Below are positions 1 through 9,250 of a stretch of 64,000 nt of DNA, in pieces. Each line of letters starts with the position of its first letter. Positions within the stretch are counted from its first letter, which is position 1. The notes below the pieces were generated by a model, which did not search any database, was not told the origin of the DNA, and worked only from the letters and a program-made list of their open reading frames with translations. The DNA comes from JANQHO01 sp965218075 (GTDB taxonomy: Bacteria > Bacteroidota > Bacteroidia > Flavobacteriales > Schleiferiaceae). Location: contig CBDCJZ010000003.1 of the NCBI GenBank assembly GCA_965218075.1, positions 744,001 through 808,000 on the forward strand. The letters run 5' to 3'. The position numbers and the translations under genes were made by a program.

Positions 1-903
1 TTCCATTCTAAAATGAACACCTTAGGAAATGAGGCTTTAGCTGGTATCAACAAGGGGATTGAGTTAGCTGAAAAAGATTATCGTGGAGTAGTAATTGGCA
101 ATCAAGGCGATAATTTTTCGGCTGGTGCCAACTTAGCTATGGTCTTTATCATGGCCACTGAGCAAGAATGGGATGAGCTCAACTTTGCTATAAAGTACTT
201 TCAAAACACTATAATGAAAGTACGCTACTCTTCTATTCCGGTCGTGGTAGCTCCGTATGGCATGGCTTTGGGAGGGGGTTGCGAGATCGCACTTCATGCA
301 GATGCAATTCAGTGTGCTGCCGAGACCTACACCGGTCTGGTAGAATTTGCAGTGGGATTAATTCCCGGAGGCGGAGGGACTAAGGAGTTAGTTCGAAAAG
401 CTTCTCAACGTTATGTAAAAGACGATATTGAAGTGAATGCTTATCGGGAAAATCTTCTGATGATCAGTCAGGGGAAAGTGTCGAATTCTGCTGTAGAAGC
501 ATTTAATATGGATATTTTTTTAAAAGCTCGTGATCAAATATCCATGAATAAGCACAGATTGATAACCGATGCCAAGAATAGAGCAATTGTTTTAGCAGAA
601 ACTGGTTACCAAATGCCGATAAAGGAGAAAGACATCAAAGTGTTAGGCAAGCAAGCTCTTGGAATATTTGAAGTTGGATCCCATCAAATGCTGGAAGGAG
701 GATATATTTCAGAATATGAAAAGAAAGTGGTAATGAAACTGGGTTGGATTATGGCTGGTGGAGATTTGAGCGAAGCTAATTACGTTTCAGAGCAATATCT
801 TCTGGATTTAGAACGTGAAGTTTTCCTGAGCCTTTGTGGTGAAAAGAAAACTTTGGAAAGAATCCAAGCCATGCTAAAAACGGGTAAACCTTTGAGAAAT
901 TGA
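1..903 (+). CDS. fadN: 3-hydroxyacyl-CoA dehydrogenase/enoyl-CoA hydratase, C-terminal part (5' end outside window)
   Basis: The reading frame is open to the first base of the window, so only the last 300 residues are present. They form the enoyl-CoA hydratase (crotonase) half: the oxyanion-hole segment FSAGANL lies near fragment residue 40, GMALGGGCE near residue 87, and the active-site loop GLIPGGGGTKE near residue 120. A hydratase domain placed at the C-terminus is the order of the Bacillus FadN type (dehydrogenase first, hydratase second), the reverse of E. coli FadB. The missing N-terminus should hold the NAD-binding dehydrogenase. The product would hydrate enoyl-CoA and oxidise 3-hydroxyacyl-CoA in beta-oxidation. 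It is followed by fadA after 36 bases, which supports an operon. The family call is firm; the exact symbol is by analogy. Confidence 0.9.
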   Translation, partial: FHSKMNTLGNEALAGINKGIELAEKDYRGVVIGNQGDNFSAGANLAMVFIMATEQEWDELNFAIKYFQNTIMKVRYSSIPVVVAPYGMALGGGCEIALHADAIQCAAETYTGLVEFAVGLIPGGGGTKELVRKASQRYVKDDIEVNAYRENLLMISQGKVSNSAVEAFNMDIFLKARDQISMNKHRLITDAKNRAIVLAETGYQMPIKEKDIKVLGKQALGIFEVGSHQMLEGGYISEYEKKVVMKLGWIMAGGDLSEANYVSEQYLLDLEREVFLSLCGEKKTLERIQAMLKTGKPLRN

Positions 904-939
904 TAAAGTAGCTTATTTAACCGACAGATAATAAAAATC

Positions 940-2115
940 ATGAATGCATATATAGTAGCAGCAAAAAGAACGGCCATAAGCAAAGCCCCCAACGGCAAGT
1001 TTCGTTTCATGAGACCTGATACTTTAGCTGCTCGGCTTATCCGAGAAATGATGAAGGAAATACCTAGTCTTGAAAAAGACCGGATAGACGATCTACTCGT
1101 AGGTAATGCCATGCCTGAAGCCGAGCAGGGTTTAAATATTGCCCGGATGATTTCTCTTATGGGACTTGATACTGTAAAAGTGCCAGGAGTAACAGTGAAT
1201 CGTTATTGTGCGAGCGGGCTGGAAACCATAGCTATTGCTTCGGCAAAAATCCATGCAGGCATTGCGAATTGTATAATAGCTGGGGGAGTGGAAAGCATGA
1301 GTTATATTCCCATGGGAGGTTACAAAGTGGTACCCAATCATGGACTCACTCAACATCACGCAGATTATTACAATAACATGGGGCTTACCGCAGAGGCGGT
1401 GGCCAAAAAATATAAAGTAAGTCGCGAAGCTCAAGATGAATTTGGTTATCAATCTCATCAAAAAGCGCTAAAAGCTATCAGAAATAGAAATTTCATAGAC
1501 GAAATTGTACCCATTGAGATTGAAGAAGTATATCTGGATGAGAAAGAAAAAAGACGGAAAAGAACCTATATCATAGACACCGATGAGGGTCCCCGAGCTG
1601 ACACTTCTCTCGAAAAAATGAAAAAGCTACGTCCAGTTTTTGCCATCAAAGGTTCTGTTACGGCGGGTAATTCCTCTCAAACTTCAGATGGTGCTGCCTT
1701 TGTGGCTCTTATGAGTGAGAAAATGTTAAAGGAGTTAAACTTGGAACCTATTGCCCGCCTGATAACTTACCAATTAGCAGGGGTGGAACCTCGAATTATG
1801 GGCATCGGGCCTATAAATGCTGTGTCCAAAGCATTGAGAAATGTCGGGATGAAGCTGTCCGATATAGGTCTTATTGAATTGAATGAGGCTTTTGCTTCAC
1901 AAGTTTTGGCAGTAAAGAGAGAATTAGAAATCAATCCAAACATTTTGAACGTGAACGGAGGAGCTATAGCTATGGGACATCCGCTTGGATGTACAGGCGC
2001 TAAGCTTTCTGTTCAGATACTTCACGAGCTCAAAAAGAGGAAGGGTAAACATGGCCTGGTAACCATGTGTGTAGGAGAAGGGCAAGGTGCAGCCGGGATT
2101 TTTGAAATGCTTTAA
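940..2115 (+). CDS. fadA: acetyl-CoA acyltransferase (thiolase)
   Basis: This 391-residue protein is full length for a degradative thiolase. The nucleophilic cysteine is C90 in NRYCASG, the catalytic histidine is H347 in MGHPLGCTGA, and the second active-site cysteine is C377 in CVGEGQGAAG. It cleaves 3-ketoacyl-CoA with CoA to release acetyl-CoA, the last step of each beta-oxidation round. It sits between the hydratase/dehydrogenase gene (36 bases upstream) and an acyl-CoA dehydrogenase gene (85 bases downstream), all on the same strand, so the three genes supply a complete spiral. The ATG start has no competing in-frame start nearby. Biosynthetic thiolases share the fold, but the neighbours favour degradation. 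Confidence 0.95.
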   Translation: MNAYIVAAKRTAISKAPNGKFRFMRPDTLAARLIREMMKEIPSLEKDRIDDLLVGNAMPEAEQGLNIARMISLMGLDTVKVPGVTVNRYCASGLETIAIASAKIHAGIANCIIAGGVESMSYIPMGGYKVVPNHGLTQHHADYYNNMGLTAEAVAKKYKVSREAQDEFGYQSHQKALKAIRNRNFIDEIVPIEIEEVYLDEKEKRRKRTYIIDTDEGPRADTSLEKMKKLRPVFAIKGSVTAGNSSQTSDGAAFVALMSEKMLKELNLEPIARLITYQLAGVEPRIMGIGPINAVSKALRNVGMKLSDIGLIELNEAFASQVLAVKRELEINPNILNVNGGAIAMGHPLGCTGAKLSVQILHELKKRKGKHGLVTMCVGEGQGAAGIFEML

Positions 2116-2200
2116 AAGAGTCTGAAATTTTATTGTGCCAATGTAGTTTATATTTTTAAAATGAGGTAAATAATTTGATCATTTAAATACTAAATATACC

Positions 2201-3994
2201 ATGTCAACTGCTGTAGAAAAGCAATTTTTAAGAGGGGGAGAGTTTCTGATTCTCGACGTAAAAGCAGATAATATTTTTATTCCCGAAGACTTTACTGAAG
2301 AGCAAAATATGATGGCCCAGGCCTCAACAGACTTCATCGATAAAGAAGTAGTCCCTCAACGCGAACGCTTTGAAAAAAAGGATTACAAGCTTACCGAAGA
2401 GCTAATGAAAAAGATTGGGGATCTGGGACTGTTAGGTATCAGCATTCCCAAAGAATATGGCGGACTAGGGATGGGCTTTAATACTTCTATGTTAATTTGT
2501 GATCGTATTTCCGGTATTTCCGGATCTCTTTCTACTGCTTATGGTGCTCATACGGGTATTGGAACACTCCCTATTTTACTTTATGGAAACGATCAGCAGA
2601 AGAAAAAATATCTGCCTAAATTAACTAATGGAGAATGGATGGGAGCTTACTGTCTCACTGAACCTGGAGCTGGTTCAGATGCTAATTCAGGTAAAACCAA
2701 GGCCGAATTGACAAGTGATGGGAAATATTATCTGATAAACGGACAAAAGATCTGGATTTCCAATGCTGGCTTTGCAAATGTGTTTATCGTATTTGCCCGT
2801 ATAGAAGATGATGATTACCTAACGGGATTCATTGTTGAAAGAGATACAAAAGGTCTTAGTTTTGGTGAAGAGGAAAATAAACTGGGAATTCATGCCAGTT
2901 CTACCAGACAATTATTTTTTAACGACTGTAAAATTCCCATAGAAAATCTGCTAGGTGAACGAAATGGAGGTTTTAAAATTGCTATGAATGCTCTGAATTA
3001 TGGTCGCATCAAGTTAGCTGCTGCTACATTAGACTCAAGTCGTAGATTAATTACCCAGGCCGTGCAATATGCTAGGAAGCGCAAGCAATTTGGTCATTCT
3101 CTTACCGATTTTGGAGCCATTCAGCAAAAGCTAGCCGATATGGCTACCCGTACTTGGATTACTGAAAGTGCCACTTATCGTACAGGGCAGTACATTGAGA
3201 ATAATGTCAACCGCTTGCGTGGGGAAGGAGTTGACGATAGTGTTGCCAAGTTAAAAGGGATAGAAGAATTTGCCATTGAGTGTGCCATATTGAAGGTATT
3301 AGCTTCTGAAACAGGAAGCTTTGTGGCCGATGAAGGTGTACAGATTTACGGCGGTATGGGCTATAGCGCTGACGCCCCCATGGCAAGTGCTTATTGCGAT
3401 GTGCGTATTACACGGATCTACGAAGGAACAAATGAGATCAACCGGTTGCAAAGCGTAAGTATGTTGCTTAAAAAAGCTATGAAAGGTGGATTAGATCTAG
3501 TGAACCCTGCTATGAAAGTAGCAAATGAACTAATGGAAATTCCTTCTTTTGAGACTCCTGACTGTTCTGAGCTTTTTGCTGAAGAAAAAGAAGTCTTAGA
3601 TAAATTGAAGAAATCCATCCTAATGATAACAGCTAAAACAATAGAAAAATTTTCTATCGATATCAAAAAGGAACAGGAACTCATAATAGCAATAGCCGAT
3701 ATGATTATTGAAGTTTATGCAGCTGAGAGTGGCATTTTGCGTGCGGAAAAACTTGCTTATAAAAACAGGGGAACAGCAGCGGCTAATATGGCTAAATTAT
3801 ACTTGTACAGAACGGTCGAAAATGTAGGACTTAAAGGAAGAGAAGCAATCCATAGTTTTACTGAGGGCGACGAGCAACATCTCATGTTAATGGGACTGAA
3901 ACGTTTTACAAGACTACAAAACCCTATTAATGTAAAGAAAGTTCGCAGACAAATAGCCGCTAAGGTGATTGAAAAAAACAAATATCCTTTTTAG
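2201..3994 (+). CDS. fadE: acyl-CoA dehydrogenase, long (about 600-residue) form
   Basis: The 597-residue protein has the acyl-CoA dehydrogenase domains in order: N-terminal helical part (about 30-145), middle beta domain (about 150-255, with AYCLTEPGAGSDA) and C-terminal flavin-binding helical domain. The general base is E408 in RIYEGTNEIN. About 170 extra residues follow; such an extension is seen in Bacillus FadE and mammalian VLCAD-type enzymes. It makes the trans-2-enoyl-CoA that feeds the upstream hydratase. It is the third gene of the fadN-fadA-fadE order. The 85-base gap before it is AT-rich and could hold its own promoter, but I see no clear box. Confidence 0.92.
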   Translation: MSTAVEKQFLRGGEFLILDVKADNIFIPEDFTEEQNMMAQASTDFIDKEVVPQRERFEKKDYKLTEELMKKIGDLGLLGISIPKEYGGLGMGFNTSMLICDRISGISGSLSTAYGAHTGIGTLPILLYGNDQQKKKYLPKLTNGEWMGAYCLTEPGAGSDANSGKTKAELTSDGKYYLINGQKIWISNAGFANVFIVFARIEDDDYLTGFIVERDTKGLSFGEEENKLGIHASSTRQLFFNDCKIPIENLLGERNGGFKIAMNALNYGRIKLAAATLDSSRRLITQAVQYARKRKQFGHSLTDFGAIQQKLADMATRTWITESATYRTGQYIENNVNRLRGEGVDDSVAKLKGIEEFAIECAILKVLASETGSFVADEGVQIYGGMGYSADAPMASAYCDVRITRIYEGTNEINRLQSVSMLLKKAMKGGLDLVNPAMKVANELMEIPSFETPDCSELFAEEKEVLDKLKKSILMITAKTIEKFSIDIKKEQELIIAIADMIIEVYAAESGILRAEKLAYKNRGTAAANMAKLYLYRTVENVGLKGREAIHSFTEGDEQHLMLMGLKRFTRLQNPINVKKVRRQIAAKVIEKNKYPF

Positions 3995-4173
3995 TTTTTC
4001 TACTTCGAATTTATTTGATAGAAGGTTCTTTTAAGAAGCTTCCAATGCACGGGCTTAATAAGAGCTTTTCAATTCCTCATTATCAACTTTAGTTGATGTT
4101 TTCTGTGCTTTTACACCTATTAAGAAGCCTTTTCTTGCTTTTGATAATAGAGAGGTTTATATTTTTTGCCTTG

Positions 4174-4247
4174 TGACCTCGGCAGGACTCAAACCTGCAA
4201 CCACCTGAGCCGTAATCAGGCATTCTATTCAGTTGAACTACGAGGCC
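4174..4247 (-). tRNA. tRNA-Arg (anticodon ACG)
   Basis: Read on the minus strand, the 74-base sequence folds into a full cloverleaf. The 7-bp acceptor stem contains one G-U pair. The D stem is GTTC/GAAT, and a 5-bp anticodon stem encloses the loop TTACGGC, giving anticodon ACG. The variable loop is TGGTT, and the T stem GCAGG/CCTGC encloses TTTGAGT. The discriminator base is A. CCA is not encoded and must be added after transcription. ACG in bacteria is normally deaminated to ICG by TadA and reads CGU/CGC/CGA. Confidence 0.95.
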
Positions 4248-4288
4248 GTTTTTTGCCTGTATAATTTGTTGCTGCTACTCACTTGAGA

Positions 4289-4568
4289 CTATGAGATTTC
4301 CGCACTCAATCCTCTTTCCAATAAATTACTGCAACGTGGCTTCAGTTCTTTATAAGTTCCAATTTTAACGGCACACTTGCCCTTGTAGTGTACAATAATA
4401 CTGCACTGTTCGGCCTGTTCAGGTGTATGGTCACAAACTTCCATAAGTTGATTGTATTACCCAATCAAAAGTATTTACATCATCATTGTATAATATGACC
4501 TCATGCAAGGAAGATATCTCCATGCCGAGTTGTACTTTTTCTAAAGTTTCAATCTGTTCAAACTTCAT
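4289..4568 (-). pseudogene. clpS: ATP-dependent Clp protease adaptor ClpS, single-base frameshift
   Basis: The first frame runs 45 codons from the ATG at 4568 and contains the ClpS signature YNDDVNTFDWVIQS. It then hits a stop. Dropping one A near 4448-4450 restores a frame that continues MEVCDHTPEQAEQC, IIVHYKGKCAVK and LLERGLSAEIS to a TAG at 4289, exactly as in intact Bacteroidota ClpS. The total of 280 bases is 3n+1, as expected for one inserted base. ClpS delivers N-degron substrates to ClpAP. The start overlaps the plsY stop as ATGA with GGAGG just upstream, so translation would be coupled. Both halves are well conserved, so the lesion is recent, a sequencing error, or a recoding site. 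I infer loss of function but cannot exclude the alternatives. Confidence 0.85.
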
Positions 4569-5188
4569 CGTTCCTTTCCTCCATATATTCTTAATTTTTG
4601 TTCCTTACCCTGTAATAGGCTTTCAATATTTTTCTGATGGGTAAGAAGTACTAAAAATACTAAGGCAAAGCTAAAAATCATCAAAATAGTGGAGTTTTCT
4701 TGATATTTAAATATCAACCAAATGGGAAAAGAAAAAGCCGCTAAGATAGAACTAAGCGATACAATGCGAAAAGACAGGAAAAATATCACAAAAGTAGCAA
4801 CTACCATAAGAACTGCTCCAGGATGAATAGAAATAATTATTCCGAGAAGAATAGCGATACCCTTACCTCCTTTAAAGTTTGTAAATACCGGGAAAATATG
4901 GCCCAATACACCAAAAATACCCAATAATAGCATAGTTTCAATATCACCTACATGTCTAGGACTGAGGTAAACTAGTTTTACTGCGGCAAAGCCTTTAAGT
5001 GTATCTAAAACAAAAACAGCCAAGCCTGGCCATCTACCTAATACCCTCATCATATTAGTAGCTCCTGCATTGCCACTGCCATAATTCCTAATATCAATTC
5101 CGTAAAACCATCTACCAATCCACACTGACCAATTACAGGAACCCAAAAGGTAGGCAATAATAATTAAACTCAACTTCACTAAGGACAA
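4565..5188 (-). CDS. plsY: glycerol-3-phosphate acyltransferase (acyl-phosphate dependent)
   Basis: This 207-residue integral membrane protein has about five hydrophobic helices and the three PlsY motifs: GSGNAGATN at residues 37-45, a second loop ending FKGGKGIA near residue 105, and a conserved C-terminal loop. PlsY transfers the acyl group from acyl-phosphate to sn-glycerol 3-phosphate, giving lysophosphatidic acid, the first committed step of phospholipid synthesis in most bacteria. Its TGA stop overlaps the ATG of clpS by two bases in an ATGA arrangement, so the pair is co-transcribed. The length is normal for the family. Confidence 0.95.
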   Translation of the reverse strand: MSLVKLSLIIIAYLLGSCNWSVWIGRWFYGIDIRNYGSGNAGATNMMRVLGRWPGLAVFVLDTLKGFAAVKLVYLSPRHVGDIETMLLLGIFGVLGHIFPVFTNFKGGKGIAILLGIIISIHPGAVLMVVATFVIFFLSFRIVSLSSILAAFSFPIWLIFKYQENSTILMIFSFALVFLVLLTHQKNIESLLQGKEQKLRIYGGKER

Positions 5189-5513
5189 AAATAACTTTAT
5201 TTAGCATAAGCAAACGAAGTTGAAAATATTAATTCTAAATTCTAAAACTAATGGTTATTAAGATTTCCCGAATCAGTAGGTAACTCATTTAGTGTAATGG
5301 TGGGGAAAACGAGGGTGAGAACTTTAAACCGGAATCATCACTAGTTTAAGGGATTATTTCTAAAGTTTTTCAACAGTTATAAACCCCAGATGCTATCGTT
5401 TTGCCATAAACTTCGTAGGACTTTCAAAAAGGCTTAGATCAAAAACTTTCGCAACTATAAATTACTAGCATAACAATTTACAAAATGGTCTGATAGCTAA
5501 ATTCTATAGATAA
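5189..5513. other. intergenic region with dispersed repeats
   Basis: I find no gene here; all frames are closed by stops. It contains a 27-base repeat at 5354-5380 (core TTTCTAAAGTTTTTCAACA) found twice more in the window. A second segment at about 5424-5446 (containing AAAAAGGCTTAGATCAAAAA) recurs in inverted orientation near 50005-50030. It is probably the upstream part of the decayed island that follows. Confidence 0.5.
5354..5380 (+). repeat. dispersed repeat, copy A
   Basis: The core TTTCTAAAGTTTTTCAACA matches copies at 17718-17743 (one T-to-C change in the core) and, inverted, at 56181-56207. All three lie in intergenic DNA. Its function is unknown; it may be the end of a mobile element or a binding site. 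Confidence 0.55.
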
Positions 5514-6677
5514 TTTAGTTTTGCACAAAATCTTAATCAAAACCTACTTTATAAATCAGATTGTAAAGAGGCTATACAAAAGCTTATAGATCGGTATCAA
5601 AGTAGACCTGATATACTTAGATCCTCCTTTTAATTCCAATCGTGTCTACTAAGTATGGTCTACAGGAGTAGAGGGAAGACCACCCAGCAAAAAGCATTCT
5701 CCGATATGTGGACTTATAACAGTGAAACAAAGCAAATGCTTTTGCATTTTAAAGAAAATTTAGAAGAGAATAGGGAGGTTTCAAGAGTAGTTAAAACTTC
5801 CTGAAAATTTGGATAGAATCTATAAAAAATATGACGTCTAAGGATAAGAAACTACTAGCTTATCTAATCTATATGGCAGAAAGGCTGGTACTTATGAGGA
5901 AGATACTTTAAAAATACAGGATCTATCTATTATCACTGTGACCCTGCCGCAAGCCATTATATTAAGATCATTCTAGATGGCATCTTTGGAATAAAAAATT
6001 TTAGAAATGAAATTGTGTGGTCTTATCGAACCGGGGGAGTTGGCAAAAGATGGTTTGGACGTAAGCATGATATTAATCTTGTTTTATGGAAAGGAAAGGT
6101 CTAATAAAATTGAAATTGATGATGTTATAAATAAGCGATTATTAAGGATAGATGTCTAGGCTATAAAGAATCAGAATATCTCGATAGAGGGCAAGCCTGA
6201 AAGCAAAAATGCTTACAATAAGCTCGACCCTTTTCAAAAGCAGGGTTTTCTTATCCGTGAAATAAGAGACTTTCCTAATAAAAGGCAGAGCAGGGATGGA
6301 GGAGTGGATGGTGAGTTAACAATTTATTTAGGAGAAGATAAAAAAGGAGATGATAGCTGGGGAAAGATGGTATTTTCAGTTAAAACGGGCAAACAAATAA
6401 ACCCCGCTATGGCCAGAGAGCTTTGGGGAAACTATGGAAAAATAGAAAACAGCTATGGGAGGGCTTATTTTAGAACAAGAGCCTAGCGATAAAATGGAAG
6501 AGACAGCCGAAAGAAAAGGTGAATTAAAGTATCTGTATAAAAAAGACCTGCCGCCTAGTTATTACCCTAGATTACAAATATTAACAGCACAGGAAATAAT
6601 AGATGGATAACCTTATTAATCTTCCGCCTACTATGATGCAAATTAGAAAGTATAGAAAAGAGCAGTCTTTATTCTAA
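5514..6677 (+). pseudogene. decayed site-specific DNA (adenine) methyltransferase, Type III Mod-like with C-terminal restriction-like domain
   Basis: Fragments in shifting frames line up in the order of this family. LLYKSDCKEAIQKL comes near 5545, then a catalytic motif whose bases around 5615-5635 still read as LDPPFNSNR across a frameshift. IYYHCDPAASHY lies near 5930, FRNEIVWSYRTGG near 6003 and WFGRKHDINLVLW near 6050. An open 60-codon stretch (6304-6486) resembles the DGVDGEL...FSVKTGK accessory domain, and an end rich in Lys/Glu stops at 6677. There are several frameshifts and stops, and the middle target-recognition part is largely gone. Intact relatives methylate adenine. A second remnant of the same family lies at 43560-44290. 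It was probably acquired with a mobile island and is now dead. Confidence 0.75.
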
Positions 6678-7056
6678 AATCTTCAGGTTTTATAGGGAAT
6701 ATATGCCAATACAAGGTAATAGCAAAAACTTTCTCTTTTACTAAGTTAAAACTAAGTTTATTATATTTGATTTTCAATCATGCGGTCTTCAAATATGAAA
6801 AAATTTAAATTCCTTGCAATTTGCTCTTTATATTATCGTGGTGGAGTTATGGAGGTTTGGAAAGTGTATTTAAACAGATACTGTATTACTTAACTTTTGA
6901 TGGTTTAAGTTTATGGATGTTATACATTTTATTTACATTGAATGGAAGAATAAAAAAGGAGAATACTAAAAGAGGGATTCTTACAAGCTTAACTACCACT
7001 CACACGGTTGCAAATGGGCTCTTTCTAAGCTAGTCACAAATCCAAAACTTATTTTA
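6678..7056. other. intergenic region, no convincing gene
   Basis: A 70-codon frame at 6821-7033 exists, with two short hydrophobic stretches. It lacks a recognisable family, a good start context and any neighbour that supports it. It may be a remnant of a membrane protein from the decayed island or chance. Nothing else is visible before the nitroreductase start. Confidence 0.4.
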
Positions 7057-7668
7057 ATGATTAAAGAAAAAATAGCTCCCACAGATCATCCTATAATGCA
7101 AGAAATATCCCACCGTTGGAGCCCTCGTGCTTTTAGCGAAAAATCGGTAGAAGAAAATAAATTACTGAGTTTACTGGAAGCAGTCCGCTGGGCTCCCAGC
7201 AATCGTAATGAGCAGCCCTGGCATTTTATTATTGCCCGTAAAGGAGATGTCCATTATTCCAAACTATTTGAAGGGTTAAATGAATGGAATTCCAAGTGGG
7301 CTTTTACAGCTCCGGTTTTAATAGCGGTAATGGCTAAAAGGAACTTTGATTATAAAAACCAGTCTAACAATCATAGTTGGTACGATGTAGGACTAGCTAT
7401 CGGAAACCTCTTAATTCAGGCAACTCATATAGGTCTCTCCGCTCATCAAATGGCAGGAATTTATCCGGAAAAAATAGTGAAAAACTTTAGTATCAGATCT
7501 TCTAAGTATGATGTAGTCAGTGTGATAGCTTTAGGTTACCAGGATGAATACCGGCTGGTAGAGCTAGTCAACTCATACCGGGAATCAGAATATAAAGCAC
7601 GTGAACGTAAGGCTTTAAAGGAATTTGTTTTTGGGGAAGATTTTGGAAAAAACCCAGATTGGTTATGA
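7057..7668 (+). CDS. nitroreductase family flavoprotein
   Basis: The 203-residue protein matches the FMN-dependent nitroreductase fold. RWSPRAF at residues 20-26 and RWAPSNRNEQPWHF at about 43-57 are the phosphate and isoalloxazine contacts. A central helix YDVGLAIGNLLIQA follows near residue 110, and the C-terminal part VSVIALGY completes the FMN pocket. Members reduce nitro compounds, quinones or flavins using NAD(P)H; the physiological substrate cannot be read from the sequence. The length is typical. It stands between the decayed methyltransferase island and a peptidase gene, with no operon partner. The ATG at 7057 is the only plausible start. Confidence 0.88.
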   Translation: MIKEKIAPTDHPIMQEISHRWSPRAFSEKSVEENKLLSLLEAVRWAPSNRNEQPWHFIIARKGDVHYSKLFEGLNEWNSKWAFTAPVLIAVMAKRNFDYKNQSNNHSWYDVGLAIGNLLIQATHIGLSAHQMAGIYPEKIVKNFSIRSSKYDVVSVIALGYQDEYRLVELVNSYRESEYKARERKALKEFVFGEDFGKNPDWL

Positions 7669-7841
7669 TGAATTTGATTAATTCGTTAAGATAAACACCT
7701 ATATGAGCTAGTGATTTTCTTTTTGTATGGCAATAGCAAGTCAAAAAAAGATACAGGGGCCAATAACTGGAAGCAATTAACCAAAATAGTTCTGCTATTC
7801 TCTTATCTTTTACTTTTATCCTCCAAATTAGAATATTTATT

Positions 7842-9236
7842 ATGAAAGGTCAAAAAAAATACATGCGAGAACATAGAGGAAGCTTTATTGAAGAACTCAA
7901 AGATTTGCTGCGTATCCCCAGCATTTCAGCCGACTCTCAACACAGGGATGATATTATAAAAACCGCTGAAGCAGTAAGCCAAAAACTGAAAGATGCAGGA
8001 GCTGAAAAAGTTGAGATTTGTAGAACGCTTGGTTATCCAATTGTCTATGGAGAAAAAATCGTAGACTCTAAACTACCTACAGTTTTAGTGTATGGCCATT
8101 ATGATGTGCAACCTCCTAATCCGCTAGATAACTGGCATACTGACCCTTTTGATCCAGTCATCAAAAAAACTGACATCCACCCTGAAGGGGCTATTTTTGC
8201 CAGAGGTGCCTGCGATGACAAGGGCCAAATGTTCATGCACCTAAAGGCTTTGGAAGTGATGAGTCAAACCGATACACTGATCTGCAACATAAAATTTATA
8301 ATTGAAGGGGAAGAAGAAGTTGGCAGTAAAAGCTTAGGTGGATTTGTAGAACGCAATAAAGAAAAACTGGCTTGCGATGTCATTCTGACTTCTGATACCA
8401 ATATACTAGCTAACGATATTCCTTCCATTACTACTAGCTTACGTGGGTTGAGCTATGTAGAAGTGAAAGTTACTGGTCCCAATCGTGATTTACATTCTGG
8501 TTCATACGGTGGAGCAGTAGCTAACCCCATCAACGTCTTAGCAAAAATGATCGCTTCGCTGCACGATGAGAACGGCCATATTACCATTCCCGGCTTTTAT
8601 GATAATGTGAAAGAGCTTTCCGCAAAAGAAAGATCCGAAATTACCAAAGTCCCTTTTAATCTAGAGGAGTATAAAAAAGCTCTTGACCTGAAAGAAGTTT
8701 GGGGCGAAAAAGGTTATGTAACTATGGAACGCAACTCTATCCGCCCTACTTTAGACGTAAATGGCATCTGGGGAGGCTATAACGGGAAAGAAACTAAAAC
8801 TGTAATTGCTTCGCAAGCCTTTGCTAAGATCTCTATGCGTTTGGTACCTCATCAGAGACCGGAAAATATCACCGAACTTTTTATCGAACATTTTAAAAAC
8901 ATTGCACCCAATAGCATAAGAGTGGAAATAAGCCGTTTTCACGGCGGCCTCCCTTATGTATCTCCTGCTGATAGCCTCGATTACCTAGCTGCCAGTAAAG
9001 CTATGGAAGATACTTTTGGTAAAAAGCCCATTCCGATACGCACTGGAGGCAGTATTCCCATCATAGCTCTTTTTGAAAGAGAATTAGGCGTAAAATCTAT
9101 CTTGATGGGATTTGGACTGGATTCTGATGGGACTCACTCACCTAATGAGCACTATGGTTTGTTCAATTTCATACGGGGTATCGAAACCATTCTACAGTTT
9201 TACAAGCACTTTACAGAATTGAAAAAGAGCTATTAA
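7842..9236 (+). CDS. M20 family metallopeptidase (dipeptidase, CPG2/carnosinase-like)
   Basis: The 464-residue protein has the two-zinc M20 centre: GHYDVQPP (H86, D88), then ARGACDDKGQ near residue 125, the catalytic glutamates in EGEEEVGS near 160, a further metal aspartate in LTSDT near 182, and the C-terminal histidine in DGTHSPNEHYGL near 438. The lid/dimerisation domain (about 200-370) includes HSGSYGG. Relatives hydrolyse dipeptides such as Xaa-His in the cytoplasm; there is no signal peptide. It converges with the phosphate transporter gene, with 14 bases between the ends. Substrate preference is not determinable here. Confidence 0.9.
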   Translation: MKGQKKYMREHRGSFIEELKDLLRIPSISADSQHRDDIIKTAEAVSQKLKDAGAEKVEICRTLGYPIVYGEKIVDSKLPTVLVYGHYDVQPPNPLDNWHTDPFDPVIKKTDIHPEGAIFARGACDDKGQMFMHLKALEVMSQTDTLICNIKFIIEGEEEVGSKSLGGFVERNKEKLACDVILTSDTNILANDIPSITTSLRGLSYVEVKVTGPNRDLHSGSYGGAVANPINVLAKMIASLHDENGHITIPGFYDNVKELSAKERSEITKVPFNLEEYKKALDLKEVWGEKGYVTMERNSIRPTLDVNGIWGGYNGKETKTVIASQAFAKISMRLVPHQRPENITELFIEHFKNIAPNSIRVEISRFHGGLPYVSPADSLDYLAASKAMEDTFGKKPIPIRTGGSIPIIALFERELGVKSILMGFGLDSDGTHSPNEHYGLFNFIRGIETILQFYKHFTELKKSY

Positions 9237-9250
9237 AGACAGATAAAAAG

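Noticed and set aside
3418..3981. Open frames on the minus strand inside fadE
   Set aside because: They are shadows of a well-supported gene and contain no family motifs.
4440..4455. Programmed +1 frameshifting in clpS
   Set aside because: No slippery codon, in-frame rare stop context or stimulatory structure of a known type is present; mutation or sequencing error is simpler.
5514..6677. An active restriction-modification system
   Set aside because: Multiple stops and frameshifts interrupt the catalytic region and no intact restriction gene is adjacent.
6821..7033. A 70-codon frame as a membrane protein gene
   Set aside because: No family, weak hydrophobic pattern and a location inside decayed DNA; left as an intergenic note.
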